Positions 18,054 through 26,953 of a stretch of DNA of 64,000 bases are shown piece after piece. The stretch comes from Myxococcus stipitatus (GTDB lineage: Bacteria > Myxococcota > Myxococcia > Myxococcales > Myxococcaceae): positions 1 to 64,000 of the forward strand of contig NZ_JAKCFI010000007.1 of NCBI RefSeq assembly GCF_021412625.1, given 5' to 3'. A program made the position numbers and the translations under genes. The notes beneath the pieces were generated by a model. It was not told where the DNA came from and ran no database searches. It saw only the letters and a program-made list of their open reading frames with translations. Every line of letters begins with the position of its first letter. Position 1 is the stretch's first letter.

Positions 18054-20459
18054 TCAGTTCCGCATCGCCTGGATGGGGTCCACTCGCGTCGCCCGCCGGG
18101 CCGGAAACCAACAGGCCAGCAGGGCGGTGGCCGAGAAGAGCAGGGTGACACCGCCGAGCGTCAGCGGATCCCGGGTCGAGACGCCGTAGAGCTGGGATTC
18201 CAGGAGCCGCGTCAGGGCCAGCGCTCCAGCCAGCCCCACCGCGAGGCCGATCCCCGCGAGGATCGCGCCCTGGGCCAGCACCCACCGGAGGACATCCTCC
18301 GGGCGGGCCCCGAGGGCCATCCGGATGCCCAGTTCGCGCGTGCGCTGCGCGACGAGCAGCGAGATGACGCCATAGAGCCCCTGGGTCGAGAGGATCAGCG
18401 CGAGCCCGGCGAAACCGCCCAGGAGGTACAGCACGAGCTTCCGCGCGCCGAGTGACTGCGCGATGACCTGCTCCATCGTCGCCGCCCGGAAGACCGGCAG
18501 ACCGGAGTCCACGCGACGCACCGCCTCGCGCACCGCGGGGAGCAAGGTCTCCGGAGGAACGGAGGTGCGGACCACGAGCACCAGGCTGTCGTCTCCCCAG
18601 GGGCGGCCATAGGGGACATGGAGCTCCGGCAGGGGGGCCTGGTCCAGCCCGGCCTGCCGGACGTCGCCCACGACGCCGACGATGGTGTGGACGCCGATGC
18701 CGAGCCGGAGCTGGCGTCCCACCGCGTCGCCCTCCGGGAAGTGCCTGCGCGCCAGGGCTTCATTGACGATGACCACGCCCGGTTGACCGGGCCCTGTGTC
18801 CTGGAGCGTGAAGTCGCGGCCTTGCTTCAGCGGGATACCCAGCGTCCCGAAGAAGCCCGGGCTCGTGGAGCGACGCTCGGCCCGGGGTTCGTGGCCGGGC
18901 TCGGGTGCGTCCGCGCCCTCGACCGTGTAGCGCGCGTTGCTCCACGCGCGTTGGATGGGCAGCAGCGAGGTCATCCCCGCGGCGGTGACGCCCGGAAGCG
19001 CGCGGACCTCCTGGATGATGGGGTCCAGCAGGGTGCTCGGCAGCCGCGTGTCCAGGCCGTCCTCGGTGAAGAACCGGGAGTCGGGAATGCCCAGATGCAG
19101 GGTCAGGAGCCGCTCGGTCTCGACGCCCGGCGAGGTGCCCAGGAGCAGGAAGAAGCCACGCCCCAGCAGGCCCGCGCCGACCAGCAGGACGAGGCAGAGC
19201 GCCAGCTCCCCGATGACCAGGACGGAGCGCAACCCCCGGGAGCCCGACGCGCCCGCGCCAGCGGACAGCCCGGCCCGAAGCTCCCAGCGGGTGGCCTGGA
19301 GGGCCGGGACCAGACCGAACGCGAGCCCGCAGGCCAGGGTGACGGCGAACAGGAAGAGGAAGACCGGGACATCGAGCGCCACGGCCTCGCGATTCGGCAT
19401 CGTCTCGGGCGCGAGGAGCATGAGCCCGTCGAGGCCCCAGCGCGCGACGAGGAGCCCGAGCGCTCCGCCCATGCCCGCCAGGAGCAGGCTTTCGATGAGC
19501 AATTGCTGGAGGATTCGCGCGCGGCCGGCGCCGAGGGCGGCTCGGACGGCCAGCTCGTGGCGCCGGGCTCCGGCCCTGGCCAGCAACAGGTTCGCGATGT
19601 TGGCGCACGCGATGAGGAGCACGAGCGCCACGGCCCCGAGCAGCAGCCGCAACGGCCCGACCCAGAGTCGCGTCCGCGCCTCGGCCAGGGAGTCGACCCG
19701 GACGGTCCGGTCCTTGTTCGCCGCCGGGCCTTCGGCCGCGAGCCGGGTGGCGAGTTCCTTCATGTCCCGGTCCGCGGCGGCCACGGAGACGCCCTGGGCC
19801 AGACGCCCACGAACCGACAACACGGTGGAGTTCCGCCGGTCCCGAGCATCCGGTGGCGCCACGAGGGGCAGCCAGATGTCCATCCGGGGGTCGAAGGACC
19901 CGGGAATGACGCCGACGACGGTATGCGGGACGTCATCCAGCAGCACGCGTTGGCCCAGGACGGCCGGATTGGCCCCGAAACGGCGACGCCAGAGGGCTTC
20001 ACCCAGCACGACGACGGACTCGTGGCCGGGCTGGTCATCGCCAGGGGCGAAGGTCCGGCCCAGGGTCGGCGGGACGCCGTGGACCGCGAAGTAGTCCGAG
20101 GTGGCCCGGGTGGCCTCGAGGCGCTCCGAATCCTCGGGGGTCCGGAGGATGGCGCCGCCCGTGGTGAACGCGGCCAGGTGCTCGAAGGCCGAGGCGTGAT
20201 CGCGCCATGCCCAGAACGTGGGCCAGGACACCGGGCCGCCGCTGAGCTGGGGCCGCAGCTCGCTCACGGTGACGATGCGCTCGGGCTCCGAATACGGCAG
20301 CGGCCGGAGCAGCACGCCATGGACGACGCTGAAGACCACGGCGTTCGCGCCGATCCCCAGCGCCAGACAGAGCACCGCGGCGAGGACGAAGCCCGGGGAA
20401 CGCTTGAAGGTGCGGAGCGCGAAACGCGCGTCCGCGAGCACGGAATCGACGAAGCCCAT
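18054..20459 (-). CDS. ADOP/MacB-type FtsX permease
   Basis: 801 residues from the ATG at 20459; an upstream in-frame ATG at 20504 would add 15. The opening FALRTFKRSPGFVLAAVLCL and LLRPLPYSEPERIV are typical of the duplicated orphan permeases common in myxobacteria and acidobacteria. There is an N-terminal TM helix, a MacB-type periplasmic core domain (about 50-250), an FtsX three-TM unit (LLLGAVALVLLIACANIANLLLARAGARR), then a second copy of core plus FtsX ending PARRATRVDPIQAMRN. No ATPase gene is adjacent, so an ABC partner elsewhere or an orphan role is inferred. Substrate unknown. Confidence 0.93.
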   Translation of the reverse strand: MGFVDSVLADARFALRTFKRSPGFVLAAVLCLALGIGANAVVFSVVHGVLLRPLPYSEPERIVTVSELRPQLSGGPVSWPTFWAWRDHASAFEHLAAFTTGGAILRTPEDSERLEATRATSDYFAVHGVPPTLGRTFAPGDDQPGHESVVVLGEALWRRRFGANPAVLGQRVLLDDVPHTVVGVIPGSFDPRMDIWLPLVAPPDARDRRNSTVLSVRGRLAQGVSVAAADRDMKELATRLAAEGPAANKDRTVRVDSLAEARTRLWVGPLRLLLGAVALVLLIACANIANLLLARAGARRHELAVRAALGAGRARILQQLLIESLLLAGMGGALGLLVARWGLDGLMLLAPETMPNREAVALDVPVFLFLFAVTLACGLAFGLVPALQATRWELRAGLSAGAGASGSRGLRSVLVIGELALCLVLLVGAGLLGRGFFLLLGTSPGVETERLLTLHLGIPDSRFFTEDGLDTRLPSTLLDPIIQEVRALPGVTAAGMTSLLPIQRAWSNARYTVEGADAPEPGHEPRAERRSTSPGFFGTLGIPLKQGRDFTLQDTGPGQPGVVIVNEALARRHFPEGDAVGRQLRLGIGVHTIVGVVGDVRQAGLDQAPLPELHVPYGRPWGDDSLVLVVRTSVPPETLLPAVREAVRRVDSGLPVFRAATMEQVIAQSLGARKLVLYLLGGFAGLALILSTQGLYGVISLLVAQRTRELGIRMALGARPEDVLRWVLAQGAILAGIGLAVGLAGALALTRLLESQLYGVSTRDPLTLGGVTLLFSATALLACWFPARRATRVDPIQAMRN

Positions 20460-20846
20460 GACAATGGTTTCCAGGAAGCGGGGAGCGAGCGGGAGGACCG
20501 GCATTCTGGCGACGAAACCCGGCTCCCGGAACCCAGAATGACGAGGCCCGGGGAGCCGGCGTCAGGCACGCCGGACAGCAACACCGGGCCCACGAAAACC
20601 GGCCGGGGAGAGCCCCGAGAACGACCTGGGAACGGCGCCCAGGAGCCCCCTGGATTCCCATGGGCTTAGTTTACATAACGCATGTTATCGGACTCAACGA
20701 CACTCTAGGGCCAGGGGGACGAAGGCGCATCCCCGCCACCGGTTCCGGTCGCCAACGGGCCTGCTGGGCGCCGTCCTCGGACCCATCCGACCCACGGCAC
20801 GTTCGCGCCCTTGTCCGGCCTCGTTCGGACCGCGAAAGATGCCGTC
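20460..20846. other. Intergenic region between permease and SMR genes
   Basis: 387 nt between divergent genes. It contains an AT-rich palindrome (listed separately). Open frames here have poor coding character. No riboswitch fold was recognised; in particular I could not find paired ACGG/ACGR-loop hairpins of a mini-ykkC guanidine element before the SMR gene. Confidence 0.5.
20675..20688. promoter_or_regulatory. AT-rich palindrome, candidate repressor operator
   Basis: ATAAC and GTTAT flank GCAT, within TTACATAACGCATGTTATCG. In a DNA this GC-rich, an AT-rich palindrome of this form resembles TetR-family operators. It lies about 170 nt before the small ORF and 340 nt before the SMR gene, and could also act on the divergent permease. 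No regulator gene is adjacent. Confidence 0.45.
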
Positions 20847-20993
20847 ATGACCACCCGGACTCACGGACCGCTCAAAGCGCTCCTCGTGCTTGGCTGGAAC
20901 CAGGCGCTCTGGACCAAGGAGATCGAACTTCCCTTCGCGCCATTCCCCGGGCTGGGCATCCGCGTCGCCTTCGTCGAAGGCGACTACCCGTAG
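20847..20993 (+). CDS. Possible 48-residue protein upstream of the SMR gene
   Basis: An ATG ORF of 48 codons ends 19 nt before the SMR start. Its sequence (LKALLVLGWNQALWTK, then FAPFPGLGIRV) is hydrophobic and aromatic and has no Arg-rich shadow-ORF bias, which favours a real gene. It could be a small membrane-associated protein or a translated leader for the efflux gene. I do not recognise a family, and no good ribosome-binding site is visible. Confidence 0.45.
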   Translation: MTTRTHGPLKALLVLGWNQALWTKEIELPFAPFPGLGIRVAFVEGDYP

Positions 20994-21012
20994 TCGCACG
21001 GAGTCATCGTCC

Positions 21013-21333
21013 ATGGCGTACCTGTTCCTGCTCCTGGCGATCGCCAGCGAGATCGTCGGCACCAGCCTTCTCAAGAAGACGGACGGATTCCCCCGCCTCT
21101 GGCCCTCGGTCCTGTGCCTGAGCGCCTACGGGCTGGCGTTCGTGCTGCTGTCCCAGGCCGTGAAGAAAGTCCCCGTCGGCGTCGCCTATGCCCTCTGGTC
21201 CGGGCTCGGAACCGCGGCCATCGTCGTCATCGGCGTCACGTTCCTGGGCGAATCCATCAACGCGACCAAGGTCCTGGGCGTGGGCCTCATCATCGCGGGC
21301 GTCATCGTCCTCAATCTGGGCGGCGCCCACTGA
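21013..21333 (+). CDS. Small multidrug resistance (EmrE/Qac-type) efflux protein
   Basis: 106 residues and four membrane helices, the exact SMR size. The essential membrane-embedded glutamate is at 13 (IASEIVGTSLLK), followed by the RLWPS loop, AYALWSGLG with the conserved Trp, and GESI before the last helix. EIVGTSLLK and RLWPS are closer to EmrE/QacE than to SugE/Gdx proteins, so export of quaternary or lipophilic cations by proton antiport as a dual-topology dimer is likelier than guanidinium export. The ATG at 21013 fits the family N-terminus; longer in-frame starts do not. It may be controlled by the palindrome near 20680. Confidence 0.93.
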   Translation: MAYLFLLLAIASEIVGTSLLKKTDGFPRLWPSVLCLSAYGLAFVLLSQAVKKVPVGVAYALWSGLGTAAIVVIGVTFLGESINATKVLGVGLIIAGVIVLNLGGAH

Positions 21334-21451
21334 CGAAACCCGCGCCTCGTGGACTCGGCCTCTCGCCATCCGGCCGGCCCAACGGACCCTGGCCGCCGCC
21401 GACAAGTCCGTGCTTCACCCGCACCGAGCCAGCACGTACCGTAAGCCGCCC

Positions 21452-21997
21452 ATGCGCCTCCTTCGAACCGGACTTGCCGCGAGCCTCTGCTGCGGCGCGC
21501 TCTTCCTGCTGGGCTGCCCGGACAAGCCCTCGGAAACCCAGGACGCGGGCGTCGCCGCGGTCCCCGAGGAACAACCCAAGGCCCCGCCGCCCACCACCTT
21601 CACGCTGAGCTATCAGGCGCCGGATGCCGGGTTCGCCCAGGTCTCCCTGGAGCCCGGCGACAAGCCCCTCATCGAGCAGACCTCGTCGCTCGAGCTCCGG
21701 ACGGACCACGGCCTGCGCAACTACCGGGTCCGGTTGTTCGACGAGGCCGAGCGCGCCATGGTGTCCGACGATTCCGCCGAGGAGTCCGACTCCGGGCTCG
21801 TCTACCGCATCCACCTGCCGCAGCCGCTCAAGACGGGCTTCTCGTACACCCTGGTCGTCGACGCGCAGACGGGCACGTCGTTCACGGACTCGCTCGGGCG
21901 CGACGTCGAGGAGCTGCGCACCACGTTCCAGGTCGCTGGCGACAAGGAGAAACCCGCTCCGCCGCCCGCGCCCGCCAAGAAGAAGAAGCGTCGGTAG
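21452..21997 (+). CDS. Lipoprotein of unknown function
   Basis: 181 residues from the ATG at 21452. The N-terminus (RLLRTGLAASLCCGALFLLGC) carries a lipobox with cysteine at about 22. A Pro/Glu-rich linker follows, then a beta-rich domain of about 120 residues (FTLSYQAPDAGFAQVSLEPG to ELRTTFQVAG) resembling an Ig-like or fibronectin-like sandwich. The tail is Pro/Ala with a Lys/Arg cluster. It follows the SMR gene by 118 nt on the same strand. No catalytic motif; function unknown. Confidence 0.8.
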   Translation: MRLLRTGLAASLCCGALFLLGCPDKPSETQDAGVAAVPEEQPKAPPPTTFTLSYQAPDAGFAQVSLEPGDKPLIEQTSSLELRTDHGLRNYRVRLFDEAERAMVSDDSAEESDSGLVYRIHLPQPLKTGFSYTLVVDAQTGTSFTDSLGRDVEELRTTFQVAGDKEKPAPPPAPAKKKKRR

Positions 21998-22035
21998 GCC
22001 GCCCGTGACGTCCGGGCGGCTCCCACGCGGCTTGG

Positions 22036-22539
22036 TTACTTCGACAGGACGGTCGCCGACTCGATGGTGATGGTGTTCACCGGCACGTCCCGCATGCCGC
22101 TGCGCATCCCGGTCGCCGTCGCCTCGATCTTCTTCACCACGTCCAGGCCCGAGGTGACCTTGCCGAAGACGGTGTAGCCGTGGCCGTCCGGGCGCGGATA
22201 GTCCAGGCCGCTGTTGTCCACCGTGTTGATGAAGAACTGCGCGGTGGCCGAGTTCGGGTCCGACGTGCGCGCCATCGCGATGGTGCCCGTCTGGTTCTTC
22301 AGACCGTTCTGGCTCTCGATCGGGATCGACGCGCGGGTCTTCTTCTGGTCCATGCTGGCCGTGAAGCCGCCGCCCTGGATCATGAAGCCCTGGATGACGC
22401 GGTGGAAGATGGTGCCGGCGTAGTGCCCGGCCTCCACGTACTCCAGGAAGTTGGCGACCGTCTTCGGTGCCTTCTCGGGATACAGCTCGAGCTCGATGTC
22501 ACCCGCGCTGGTCTTGAACTGCACGATGGGATTGGCCAT
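22036..22539 (-). CDS. ppiB: Cyclophilin-type peptidyl-prolyl isomerase
   Basis: 167 residues from the ATG at 22539, preceded by GAGAGG; an upstream in-frame start at 22593 lacks homology. The cyclophilin core is FHRVIQGFMIQGGGF (active-site Arg and Phe), ATAQFFINTVDN and GYTVFGKVTSGLDVV. There is no signal peptide, so it is cytoplasmic, like E. coli PpiB. A second, exported cyclophilin is encoded at 29574-30290. The DUF3014 gene upstream on the same strand is 87 nt away. Confidence 0.95.
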   Translation of the reverse strand: MANPIVQFKTSAGDIELELYPEKAPKTVANFLEYVEAGHYAGTIFHRVIQGFMIQGGGFTASMDQKKTRASIPIESQNGLKNQTGTIAMARTSDPNSATAQFFINTVDNSGLDYPRPDGHGYTVFGKVTSGLDVVKKIEATATGMRSGMRDVPVNTITIESATVLSK

Positions 22540-22626
22540 GACGAACCTCTCGGTAATCCTGCGTGGAAAAGAGTCCGGTGCGTTCTGCCACAACTGGCGG
22601 CTCCCGTGCCGCCAGAACCGCCCGCG

Positions 22627-23484
22627 TCAGCGTCCAGCCACCGACGGCAGCCCCAGGGCCGTCTGGATCTCCCGCAGCTTCGCCTGGATGATGCGGATGT
22701 TCTGGGGCCCCATGCGCAGCAGGTGTTTCTGCGCCCCGCTCAGGTTCTCCAGCTCCGGCGACACGTAGACATAGAGCGCGCCCTGGGCCTTCACCTCCAC
22801 CGGGCCTCCTTCCGGAACAGGGACGGCCAGCAGCTGCTGGATGGCGCGGCTCAGGGTCGCGTCGAACGTCTGTCCCGGCGGCGCCAGCTCCGCGTGGGCC
22901 TGGTCGAGCAGCGGCTTGATCTCGCGATAGAAGCTCCAGGCCACCTGGGCATCGATGGACCCGAACGCCCGCGCCACCGTGTCGTACCGGGCATGGCTCT
23001 TCGGGTCGATGGTCAGGGTCTGATGGTCCTTCGCCTCCACCACCTGGAAGGGCTCCGCCGGCCCCAGGAAGCCGAGCACCATTCGAGGGCTCGTGCCCTC
23101 CGCGACATTGTTCACCGCCGCCGCGACCCGTCGAACCAGGTCCCGCTCCTGGAGCCAGGTGGCCATCTCGGGCGCGTCCGACAGACGGCTGGCGAGGCTC
23201 CGCGCGTGCTCGTCGGTCCTGGGCAACGACGGCGCGGCCGCCGCGGGTGGGGGCGCCGCGACAGGCCCCGCGTCCGGCGAGGCCTCGGTCATCACCGGCG
23301 TGGGGGCCTGCCGGGCGGCCTCCATGATGGTGCGTGAGTAGAACCACCCCGCGGCCACGCCCGCGACAATCACCGCCACGAGCACGACGCCCACCCAGAC
23401 CATCCCTCGCCGAGGCGGCTCCTCGGGGGGCGGTGGCGACACGGGCTGCTGGCCAAGGCCACCTACGAAATTCGGGTCGCTCAT
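22627..23484 (-). CDS. DUF3014 membrane-anchored protein
   Basis: 285 residues from the ATG at 23484, with GGGAGGAAACAG directly upstream. A Pro-rich cytoplasmic N-terminus is followed by one TM helix (VWVGVVLVAVIVAGVAAGWFY, about 29-49) and a Pro/Ala linker. The rest matches what I know of DUF3014: RDLVRRVAAAVNNVAEG, ARYDTVARAFGSIDAQ, and QKHLLRMGPQNIRIIQAKL near the end. Members are bitopic periplasmic proteins without a defined role. Confidence 0.85.
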   Translation of the reverse strand: MSDPNFVGGLGQQPVSPPPPEEPPRRGMVWVGVVLVAVIVAGVAAGWFYSRTIMEAARQAPTPVMTEASPDAGPVAAPPPAAAAPSLPRTDEHARSLASRLSDAPEMATWLQERDLVRRVAAAVNNVAEGTSPRMVLGFLGPAEPFQVVEAKDHQTLTIDPKSHARYDTVARAFGSIDAQVAWSFYREIKPLLDQAHAELAPPGQTFDATLSRAIQQLLAVPVPEGGPVEVKAQGALYVYVSPELENLSGAQKHLLRMGPQNIRIIQAKLREIQTALGLPSVAGR

Positions 23485-23635
23485 CTGTTTCCTCCCAGGG
23501 CTCGCCACCGGACGCCGGAAGCTACAAACGGCCCCCTGGACCATTCCACCCCGAGCCCGCTTGCCGGGGCCCGGAAATGTCAACCGAGTGAACGCCGGGC
23601 CCGGGGGACACGTTCCGCCCGAGCCCCCTGCCCCT

Positions 23636-24517
23636 TCAAGGCAGCTGCTCCTCGGCCCGGACCCGGGCGAGCGTCTGCAGGTCCCGCTCCGTGGGCCCCA
23701 TCTCCAGGATGATGCGGCTCACGTCGTAGAGGACGTCGCCGCGCTCGAACACTGGCAGCCGGGGCACGTCCTGGTTCAGGTCGTCCGCGCCCCGGTTGTA
23801 CGCCACGTCCATCAGCGTCCGGAGCTGGAAGGAGTCGTAGAGGTTGTACTCGACGAGGAACCGGAGGGCCTCGATGTCTCCGCGTCGCTGATACGCGCGC
23901 CACAGCAGCACGGCGTCGTAGCCCTTCACCCCCTTGAGGTGCGGCGGACGCTCCGCGCCAATCTGGCCTTCGATCTCCTTCAGTCCGCCGCCCATCCCCA
24001 GCCGGCGCGTCACGAAGCGCAGATCGATGTGCGCGTCCGGCACCGGGAAGCGCCCGGGCCCGAAGTAGTCCCGCAGCACGGGGACGTCGAACGTGGAGCC
24101 GTTGAACGTCACCCACAGCCGCCGCGCCGCCATCGCCTCCGGCAGCGCGTCCATGTTGCGGCCCTGGATGAAGACGTGCAGGCCCTTGCTGTCGAACAGG
24201 CTCACCACCGTGGGCGCCTGGGCCTCGCGGCCGTCCGTCTCGATGTCGAAATAGACGGCGTCGTCCTGGAACGCGGGGTACAGCCGCCAGTGCTCACGGG
24301 ACGGGAGCAGCTCCGCCAGGCGACGCAGGTCCCTGCGCTCCAGCGCCTCGCGGGCCTGGGCGATCCGCTCCCTCGCGATGTCGTCCGTCTTCCGGGAGAT
24401 GGCCACGCCCTCGCCGGCGGCCGGGAAGTCGTCCCACGTCCGGAAGCCTCGGGCCCACAGGTCCTTCTCCCGCCATGGTCCCACGCCTGGAATGTGCTGG
24501 AACGTCCGCTGGAGCAT
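23636..24517 (-). CDS. YprB-like RNase H-fold exonuclease
   Basis: 293 residues. The ATG at 24517 shares its A with the stop of the upstream nudix gene (TGATG), which decides the start. An N-terminal segment (QHIPGVGPWREKDLWARG) resembles a helix-hairpin element. The 3'-5' exonuclease core follows, with VYFDIETDG (first acidic pair), LWVTFNGSTFDVPVLRDYF, DAHIDLRF and a late EYNLYDSF aspartate: a DnaQ/RNase H-like DEDD arrangement. Such proteins are predicted DNA or RNA exonucleases. The C-terminus spans about 80 further helical residues. Confidence 0.88.
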   Translation of the reverse strand: MLQRTFQHIPGVGPWREKDLWARGFRTWDDFPAAGEGVAISRKTDDIARERIAQAREALERRDLRRLAELLPSREHWRLYPAFQDDAVYFDIETDGREAQAPTVVSLFDSKGLHVFIQGRNMDALPEAMAARRLWVTFNGSTFDVPVLRDYFGPGRFPVPDAHIDLRFVTRRLGMGGGLKEIEGQIGAERPPHLKGVKGYDAVLLWRAYQRRGDIEALRFLVEYNLYDSFQLRTLMDVAYNRGADDLNQDVPRLPVFERGDVLYDVSRIILEMGPTERDLQTLARVRAEEQLP

Positions 24518-24945
24518 CAATCGAACGGTCCCAGCCTTCCCGCGACCAGCTCGTCCAGGAACGGAATGTCCGCCTCGCAGAACGGCAGGGCCCGCATCTC
24601 CTCCGGCGACTGGAAGGCCAGCGCGTGGGCGCCCAGCGGCTTCGGCTCGCCGGAGACCAGCCGCGCGGCGTAGAGCACCAGCTCCACCGTCAGGTCCGGA
24701 TAGACGTGCCGCACCTGGGACAGGCGCCGCCCCACCGCGAGCTCCACGTCCAGCTCCTCGCGACACTCCCGGGCCAGCGCCGCTTCGTCCGTCTCCCCGG
24801 ACTCGACCTTCCCTCCGGGGAACTCCCACAGCAGCGCGCGGCTCCCGCCCGGGAGCCGCTGCTGCACCAGGAACCGCTGGGCGTCGAGGGGACCCGGAAT
24901 CAGTGCCGCCACCACGCGGACCGTCCTGGGCGCCGCCGCCGTCAC
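24517..24945 (-). CDS. MutT-type nudix hydrolase
   Basis: 142 residues from a GTG at 24945 that overlaps the stop of the upstream BamB-like gene by 4 nt (GTGA). The nudix box is complete: GGKVESGETDEAALAREC followed by REELDVE. The fold's opening VRVVAALIPG and QQRLPGG, and the C-terminal PFCEADIPFLDEL, match MutT/8-oxo-dGTP diphosphatases, which clean oxidised nucleotides from the pool. The position in a translationally coupled run suggests constitutive expression. Confidence 0.93.
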   Translation of the reverse strand: MTAAAPRTVRVVAALIPGPLDAQRFLVQQRLPGGSRALLWEFPGGKVESGETDEAALARECREELDVELAVGRRLSQVRHVYPDLTVELVLYAARLVSGEPKPLGAHALAFQSPEEMRALPFCEADIPFLDELVAGRLGPFD

Positions 24946-26135
24946 CCGTTCAGCCCTCGCACGTCCAGCGCGTAGAGCCAGCCGTTGTTGGAGAGCACGA
25001 ACACCTGCGACCCCGCCACGAACGGCGTCGCGGTGATGCCGTCCCCGGGGTTCCAGGACACACGAGACTTGCCCGTCTTCGGGTCGACGAACAGCAGCGA
25101 GCGCTGGATGGGCACGAGCAGCATTCCCTTGGCGAACACGGGCGTGAAGCCCGCCCGTTCCCCCAGGGGGAGCGACCAGAGGAGCCGTCCATCCTCGGCC
25201 AGATAGGCATCCAGCCGGGCGTCGCCCACGGCGAACAGCATCTGCCCGCGGCCCACCAGCGCCGTCATGCCGGGCACGGAGCTGCTCCACACCATGTCGC
25301 CCGTCTCGGCCTCGAGCGCGAAGATGCCGTTCTTGAACGAGGTGACATAGAGCTGGCCGTGGTCGTCCAAGACCGGCGAGGAGTCCACGTCCAGGAACTC
25401 GTTGCCGCTGCCCGACAGCGACTTCTCCCAGTGCGTGGCGCCGTCCTTCATGTTCAGCGAGACGACGTAGCCGTCCGAGAAGCCCATGTAGACCATGCCG
25501 TCGCGGACCGTCGGGCGGGACGCGCCGCGCACCGTGAAGCCGGACGGAGGATCCCTCCGGTACTGCCAGGCCCAGACGCCATCCGCGGCCTTCACCGCGA
25601 ACAGGGTGTCGCTCTCCGAGCCGACGAGCACCAGGCCCTCGGCCACGACCGGCACCGTCGCCAGCGACTCGTTCGCGGCGTACTTCCACTTCTCGTCGCC
25701 GGTGGCGGCGTCCAGGGCGTAGAGCACGCCGTCGCCACCCGGGACGAAGACGACGCCCTCGCTGACGGTGGGGCCCGCCGCGAAACGGGTGGCGGTCTTC
25801 TTCGACCACTTCACCTTGCCGTCCTGCCCGACGCCCCGGATGTACCCGTCGCGCGTCAGGGCGATGACCGTCTTGCTCTGCGGGTCATACGCGGGCGAGG
25901 CCACTTCGCGGGGCGCGTACTCCAGCGTGGTGGGCTCGACCAGCTGCGCCCACCACGACACGGAGAAGTAGTCCACGGGGGGCGCCAGCGCGGTCCGGGG
26001 CAGCTCCGGGTTGCCGTAGCGCGGCGCCATGCTGCAACCACCCAGGAGACCGACCGCCACGGCGCTCCCCAGCCAATGCCTCCAGCTCACGAGCTGCTTC
26101 CTCCTCATGGCGACCGTCGTACCACTTCGCGTCAT
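24942..26135 (-). CDS. bamB: BamB-like PQQ-propeller lipoprotein
   Basis: 397 residues. A basic N-terminus leads to a signal and lipobox (SAVAVGLLGGC, cysteine near 34), then an eight-bladed beta-propeller of PQQ-type repeats (DGVLYALDAATGDEKWKY, DTLFAVKAADGVWAWQ, GIFALEAETGDMVWSS, GWLYALDVRGLNG). In E. coli BamB is a lipoprotein of the BAM outer-membrane assembly complex. Gene order yfgM-bamB near der is also seen in E. coli, supporting the assignment. The ATG overlaps the upstream stop (ATGA). An internal ATG at 26108 is possible but has no better ribosome-binding site. Confidence 0.88.
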   Translation of the reverse strand: MTRSGTTVAMRRKQLVSWRHWLGSAVAVGLLGGCSMAPRYGNPELPRTALAPPVDYFSVSWWAQLVEPTTLEYAPREVASPAYDPQSKTVIALTRDGYIRGVGQDGKVKWSKKTATRFAAGPTVSEGVVFVPGGDGVLYALDAATGDEKWKYAANESLATVPVVAEGLVLVGSESDTLFAVKAADGVWAWQYRRDPPSGFTVRGASRPTVRDGMVYMGFSDGYVVSLNMKDGATHWEKSLSGSGNEFLDVDSSPVLDDHGQLYVTSFKNGIFALEAETGDMVWSSSVPGMTALVGRGQMLFAVGDARLDAYLAEDGRLLWSLPLGERAGFTPVFAKGMLLVPIQRSLLFVDPKTGKSRVSWNPGDGITATPFVAGSQVFVLSNNGWLYALDVRGLNG

Positions 26136-26953
26136 TTATCGGTGACCGCCGCGGGCTGCCCCGGCTGCGCGGGAGCGGCCGGCTGGGCCGGGGCCGGCAC
26201 CTTCACGCCCTCGGACGCCAGCACCGCCAGTCGCTCGCTGGACAGCCGCGCCGCCGCGGTGTTCGGGTGGTCCGTCGCCACCTTGGAGAGCACGCCCGCC
26301 GCCTCCTCCTTCTTGCCCTGGAGGATGAGCATGCGGCCCTTGTGGTAGGCGCCCATGCCCGGCAGGAACTCACCGCCGCCAGCCGCGTCCATCTGGTCGA
26401 AGGACTTGATGGCGTCGTCGTACTTCTTCTCCGCCTCGAAGGCGTAGCCCTGGCCCTCGAGCGCGCCGGCGCGGAGCGGATCGTTCTGGGCGGCGCCCTT
26501 GAGGAACTCGCCGAAGGCCGTCTGGGCCTCGCCGAACTGCCCGAGCCGGAAGTGCGCCTCGCCGAGCGACAGGGCCGCGGTGGTCGCCGAGCGCGTCCCC
26601 GCGTGGGCCGCGCGGAAGTCGACGAGCGACTTCACCAGCGCCTCGTCGCGCTCCTTCAGGTTCTTGAAGGCGGGGTCGGTGTCACCCGGCTGCGCGGGCT
26701 GCACGCCCTCCACGGGGCGCTCCAGCACGGTGAGCGCCTGGCCCAGCGCCTGGGAGGCCTGGTGCTCGCCGCGCTTGGACATCTCGCTGGCGATGGCCAC
26801 CCCGATACCGCCGATGATGACGACGGCCACGGCGATGCCGATGAGCTTCTGCCGCTGGATGAGCCAGTCACGCGCCTCGGCGCCCACCTTCTGGAAGGAG
26901 TCCGGCTGGCGAAGCTCCTGCTGGCGAATCTTCTCGGTCTTGGTTCCGGCCAC
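26132..26953 (-). CDS. YfgM-like TPR membrane protein
   Basis: 273 residues from the GTG at 26953, chosen because GAGAGG lies 9 nt upstream; a TTG at 26962 sits directly against that motif. A charged N-terminus precedes one TM helix (LIGIAVAVVIIGGIGVAIA). The periplasmic domain has TPR-like repeats (ALSLGEAHFRLGQFGEAQTA, GYAFEAEKKYDDAIKSFDQM, KGRMLILQGKKEEAAGVL) and a Pro/Ala tail. E. coli YfgM is a Sec-translocon-associated chaperone encoded next to bamB. The same neighbourhood here suggests a comparable role in envelope protein export. The last codon overlaps the bamB-like ATG. Confidence 0.85.
   Translation of the reverse strand: MAGTKTEKIRQQELRQPDSFQKVGAEARDWLIQRQKLIGIAVAVVIIGGIGVAIASEMSKRGEHQASQALGQALTVLERPVEGVQPAQPGDTDPAFKNLKERDEALVKSLVDFRAAHAGTRSATTAALSLGEAHFRLGQFGEAQTAFGEFLKGAAQNDPLRAGALEGQGYAFEAEKKYDDAIKSFDQMDAAGGGEFLPGMGAYHKGRMLILQGKKEEAAGVLSKVATDHPNTAAARLSSERLAVLASEGVKVPAPAQPAAPAQPGQPAAVTDK

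Noticed and set aside
20660..21012. Guanidine (mini-ykkC) riboswitch before the SMR gene
   Set aside because: The two ACGG/ACGR-loop hairpins could not be found, and the pump looks EmrE-like, not Gdx-like.
20694..21074. 126-codon minus frame over the SMR promoter region
   Set aside because: It overlaps the small ORF and the SMR start and has no family motif.
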